Shown in pieces: positions 60,054 through 64,000 of a DNA stretch of 64,000 nucleotides. The notes below the pieces were generated by a model. That model worked only from the letters and a program-made list of their open reading frames with translations, was not told the origin of the DNA and did no database searches. Position numbers and translations under genes: made by a program. The stretch spans positions 52,700,001 through 52,764,000 of the forward strand of contig JBITNC010000001.1 in assembly GCA_050084985.1 (NCBI GenBank). The letters run 5' to 3'. How positions within the stretch are numbered: position 1 is the stretch's first letter; every line of letters begins with the position of its first letter. Source of the stretch: Nageia nagi (Eukaryota; Pinophyta).

Positions 60054-60301
60054 TTAATATGTTTACACACTTCATTGGGTAAAGTAAAAATTTAATTTGG
60101 TTTATCATGTAATTTTCAAGACCTTTTGTGGTCACAACTTTTTCAACAATATGGTTTTTCTCTTGACCTTTTGTGGTCACAATTTTTTATTTCCATGGCT
60201 AGATGTTAAGAAAATGTTTTAGCTTACATTATAAGATATTGTACCATATAAATTGAAATTGAAGTCTACTATCATTTCATAATGGCCATGGTGGAAAGAT
60301 T

Positions 60302-60302
<1 letters not shown>

Positions 60303-60368
<66 letters not shown>
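60303..60368. repeat. (CA)33 microsatellite
   Basis: Uninterrupted CA dinucleotides followed by tata. Confidence 0.97.
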
Positions 60369-60372
<4 letters not shown>

Positions 60373-60884
60373 AGGCTAAGATAAGATATAAGTGGTTATC
60401 ACCACATTTTCCTATGGTAGATAAGTTGAATTAAAAATAGAATTTAATGTCCCCAATCATAGATTACGAAAAAATATAGACTATTTAGAAGTTATGACTT
60501 GAGTCTAAGCTTGGAAAATTTTCTTGGTGCACCATGCATCAAGGCTTCTCCCTTGGCATTTAAGTGTTTTGGAATTTTAAATCCTTATTTTTCGTAAATA
60601 AGAGAAAATATTTTTACATTTGTTATGGGATTGTGTTAAAGAACATAATTCTTGGTTATGAGTTTATGATTTCTTTAAAATGTTTTTAATTGATAATAAG
60701 TATTAATTGAAGATTATAATGAATTTCCTCTTCAACTCATTGATGTTTGACATGTATTTTGAATTATTATTCTTTTTGAGATATGAAAAAATAGAAATAT
60801 TTTTTTGTAGATGGTAGTGTTAATAGTTATTCAACACATTATAATATAATTACCACTATTTCAAAGGAACTTATACAAATATTA

Positions 60885-61076
60885 ATGCAATCTAGTATAA
60901 GGATTATGAAGGTGGAGAAGTCAAAGGAGTTAATTAAGGATTTGAAGAATGCTCCTTTTGAACTACACAATATAGCATTAGTTGACTATCATGCACCTGT
61001 TAAAAGAAGAGATCATTTTTTACATAAAAGCATCTCAAACCATTTCCAAATTCAAGTTGAGGAGATGAAAATGTGA
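60885..61076 (+). pseudogene. Conserved unidentified coding fragment, copy 1
   Basis: The frame reads MQSSIRIMKVEKSKELIKDL, then NAPFELHNIALVDYHAP and SISNHFQIQVEE. It matches copy 2 in the next repeat unit (about 61954-62147) in the same frame. There KELIK.L.N.PF..H.I.LV.YHA..K.RD.FL and NHFQIQ.EE are shared and most changes look conservative. I do not recognise the protein. Either unit could be a fragment of a retroelement or a captured host gene. Confidence 0.4.
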
Positions 61077-61953
61077 TAATTAATGAATAGAATGATTAAG
61101 AGTTGAAATTAGTTTGAGAATGATTAATTTTGAAAACATTAAATTTTGAAAATAGATATGTACATAGTTATAGGAATTTAGGATGCATGGTGATGTCTAT
61201 TATGTAGTCAAATTGATAAAATACTTATCTAAAAGGGTGGCATAGTTGAAGAAGAAATTAGTTATTAGTAGATTATCAATATACAAAGACATCAATAGGT
61301 AAATGCAATATGGTAGAGAAGGTTGGATCTCCAAATAATCATTGACAAATTGAAAAATAAACCACTTACACATTTAAAGCTATAATGACTAAGTGCCAAA
61401 GCATAGAAGGAGGATTCCCAACACTAAAGAATGGATCATTGGAGCACCAGATTAACTAATCACCATTGATAATGTCAAGTCATTAGGTCATCAACATGTC
61501 AAATCATTAAGATATGGTCACCCAAGGTTATGCATAAGGAGTTAGCTCTAAAAAATAGTTATAAAATTTAATGAATCTATTCAAAAATAATGGAAAATTG
61601 GCTCCATAATCGTGTAGAAGATATGGAAAATTTACAATATCTTTAAAAATTATGTTCTATAAACATTTATTATAATTTTACTCATAAGAGAAAATATTTT
61701 TGCACTTATTTTGGGATTGTGTTAAGGTACATAATGTTTGGTTATGAATTTATGATTTCTTTAAACCATTTGGTTTAGAATTTTTTAATTGCTAATAAGT
61801 ATTGCTTAGAGATTACATTGAATTGCCTCTTCAAATCATTTATGTTTGTAATATATTTTGATGGATTGCTTATTTATAAATGGTAGTGATAATAGTTATT
61901 TTACATATTCTAATCTAATTACCATGATTTCAAATGTTTTTCTGCAAATATCA

Positions 61954-62147
61954 ATGCAATCAAGTATAAGGATTATGAAGGTGGTGCATTTGAAGGAGTT
62001 AATTAAATCTTTGTAGAATCCTCCTTTTGCACCACACTATATAACATTGGTTAAATATCATGCACTTGCTAAAGGAAGAGATATTTTTTTATGTAGAACT
62101 ATCACAAACCATTTCCAAATTCAAATTGAGGAGTCAAAAACATGGTA
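61954..62147 (+). pseudogene. Conserved unidentified coding fragment, copy 2
   Basis: Partner of 60885-61076. It reads MQSSIRIMKVVHLKELIKSL, one stop (TAG), then NPPFAPHYITLVKYHALAKG and TITNHFQIQIEESK. Function unknown. Confidence 0.4.
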
Positions 62148-62640
62148 ATCAATGAACATTGGAAGGATAGAGAATTTAAGGGGGTTTAAGAAAGATCAAT
62201 CTTGAAAACATTTGATATGTGAATTTTTAATAGGTATGTACATAGTTGTAAGAACTTAAGATGCATGGTGAAGTTTAGTATGTAGTTGAATTGATAGTGT
62301 ACTTAGCTAAAAGGGCATAACAGTTGAAGACGCACTTTGTTACTAATAGATCACCAATGTACAAACCCTAACAAAGAAAATCATCTAAGGACTATTCCCA
62401 CTACCAAGCATGAATGATTATATTACCAAATTAATTGATCACCATTGATAATATTAGATGGCTAGGTCACTAACATATCAAATCACTAATAGAGGGTTAT
62501 CTAAGGTTATCCATAAGGAGTCAACTATGAAAATAGTTAACTTTGGTGGATCTATTTAAAAATCATGGTAAATTGGATCTATATTCATGTAGAAGACATG
62601 ATAAATTTATGATATTTTAAAAATTACATTGTAAACAATT

Positions 62641-64000
62641 AGTTATTTTTTATAGTTTAAGGAAAAACTTAAAAAAATGGTAAAAATAAAATACTTAATT
62701 TGATTAAATTATATAAAGTAGTTTACATGTCACTTGTAAACATGATCAACAATAAATGGAATAAACATTCTGCAAAAAATGAAGTAGATGAACAATAATA
62801 GATGGTGTAAATGGCTAGCTACAATGGTGTAGAAAATCAATAATAAATAGAGAAGATACCATTTAACAAAATGAGTAGATGAATACCAACAATGTGATGG
62901 CTCAAATAATTAAGATTAAAAGTTAGGTATCTAAAACCTATGTCTTGAGTTTTAAATAATATACTATGATCCCAAAGAAAGGGATAAGTATAAATATGTT
63001 ATAAAAAGTCTAACATAAACCAAGAAGAATGCATTCCTTTTAAGCTAGATAAAATATACCCTAACACTATTAAAAAGATAATGATTCCCATAAAGGCATT
63101 AGAAAAATGACTAGATAATAAGAAACTTTTTGTTCTTTGGTATTAGTAAGATTTGATGATAAAAGAAAACTATTTTAGCTATAAAGTGGATTAGCATTTC
63201 TTAATAATATGAACAAGTAGAAGAATCTTTTAATATCTTAATTATATGCTTAATTGCATTGTGATGATTTTTTTTTTTTTTTTTGTAATTGAGCTAAATT
63301 GCAAGACTAAATGACATTCTCGGGATGAATCTAACAAATTTAGCTAATTATGGAACATAAATGGTATGCTATGTTTCAAATGGAACATTCTTAGGATGAA
63401 TAACAATTTTTTTTGTAATTGAGATAACTTGCAAGACCACATGCCAATGATTACGAAAATAAGTTATAAATGCAACTAAATCCCAATGTTCATTTAGAAG
63501 TTTGATAGATCAAATAAGTTACATATTTTATCTATGCATCAATTGGGACACTATGTGAGGAAAACATGAGATATTATAATGACATTTTATCATCAAACAT
63601 AAGATGGAATTAAGGTATTTGAGAATATACAAGATTGGTAATACTTTCTCACCTTAAGCATTTGAGTTTAAGGCTTGTAAACATAAGATATATACACAAT
63701 TCTAACCATGATTGAACAAACCAATGTGGGATTATTGAAATAAATTTTCACTTTCAATATTCAATAACATATCATATGCTATGAGGTATTGAGTTTATTT
63801 TGAAGGTTACCTATATAAAAAATTAGGAACATATGTTCCATGTTCACTACCATACTTTATATTATAAAGTAATGACTAATGAGTTATTTTCAAAAAATAA
63901 GTGAGGCCACCCAAAATAAATTAGAAGCATGTTTATGCTATAAGATGTAAAGTCCATGGTAAATACACAAAATGGAACACCCAATAAATTAGAGGCATAT
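62641..64000. other. AT-rich right flank, no gene recognised
   Basis: Contains a T16 run near 63269-63284 and two copies of a short repeat ttttgtaattgag.ta.attgcaagac (63283 and 63411). A phrase near 63240 (cttaattgcattgtgatg) faintly recalls the copia pol sequence at 52258-52280, but I would not annotate an element on that alone. Confidence 0.4.

Larger units (their letters stand above)
15519..60058 (-). mobile_element. Ty3/gypsy (Tat-type) element, about 7.8 kb, split by four nested insertions
   Basis: The two LTRs (15524-16160 and 59443-60053) are homologous and have TGTAG/CTACA termini. They are flanked by near-identical 5-mers GTAAT (15519-15523) and TTAAT (60054-60058). Between them, minus-strand gypsy parts occur in strict order: primer site and gag at 59.0-59.44 kb, a short piece at 50.42-50.49 kb, protease, RT and RNase H and integrase at 43.06-38.59 kb, and the integrase C-terminus at 19.21-17.27 kb. 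The intervening DNA is accounted for by four elements with their own ends. Removing them leaves about 7.8 kb, a normal gypsy size. Two RNase H-like domains in pol (see the pol entry) suggest the Tat lineage. LTR divergence is roughly 15 % by eye plus indels. Confidence 0.85.
60594..62640 (+). repeat. Diverged tandem duplication of about 1.0-1.1 kb
   Basis: Unit 1 (about 60594-61685) and unit 2 (about 61686-62640) share ordered blocks: agagaaaatattttt, gggattgtgttaa, ggttatga.tttatgatttcttt, tcaagtataaggattatgaaggtgg, accatttccaaattcaa.ttgaggag, gatgcatggtga, attgataatgt and catgtagaaga. Several small indels separate them. Each unit contains a copy of the coding fragment annotated separately. 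Confidence 0.8.

Noticed and set aside
63150-63260. A minus-strand copia pol fragment in the right flank
   Set aside because: Only one short phrase resembles copia sequence, which is not enough to support a feature.

Overview
This is a nuclear plant sequence from a large, repeat-choked, AT-rich genome. The evidence is TTTAGGG-type (plant telomere) repeat units, plant Ty1/copia and Ty3/gypsy (Tat-type) retroelements, a plant CACTA transposon, and one L-type lectin receptor-like kinase. LTR pairs differ by roughly 8-15 % (counted by eye) yet target-site duplications are still readable. That points to slow turnover and old insertions, as in gymnosperms; this assignment is inference. Only one gene looks intact; almost everything else is transposon.

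Left part (1-15.4 kb). AT-rich sequence is followed by the 3' half of a minus-strand copia element (family A, 1344-4439), cut by a 100-N assembly gap (4440-4539). The single-exon, GC-rich lectin receptor kinase follows on the minus strand (4577-6664) with a TATA box near 6955. About 4 kb of AT-rich non-coding DNA then precedes a degraded plus-strand copia element (family B, about 10.8-15.35 kb) that has a 3' LTR but no recognisable 5' LTR.

Central part (15.5-60.05 kb). I read this as ONE minus-strand Ty3/gypsy element of about 7.8 kb (LTRs 15524-16160 and 59443-60053, flanks GTAAT/TTAAT), blown up to 44.5 kb by four later insertions. (1) A 1.45-kb TRIM-like LTR element (17421-18871) lies in the integrase C-terminus. 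(2) A 19.4-kb CACTA transposon (19210-38587) lies in the integrase core. (3) A non-autonomous LARD-like LTR element (43064-about 50417) and (4) an 8.5-kb family A copia element (50493-59020, perfect ATAAG duplication) lie between pol and gag. The gypsy reading frame resumes on each side of the first two insertions, and recognisable gypsy coding resumes beyond the other two.

The CACTA element is the most unusual object. It has CACTACT inverted ends and subterminal repeats. A broken Tnp2-type transposase and a SET-like gene are read leftward in its left half, and a TnpA/Transposase_24-like gene is read rightward in its right half. Between these divergent genes sits about 7.4 kb of repeats: two degenerate TTTAGGG-like arrays (27.3-29.1 and 32.4-34.65 kb) flanking an ACATTAAC-type array.

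Right part (60.05-64 kb). A (CA)33 microsatellite is followed by a diverged 1.1-kb tandem duplication carrying a conserved but unidentified coding fragment, then AT-rich sequence with nothing else I can support. No rRNA gene, intact tRNA gene or CRISPR array was seen.
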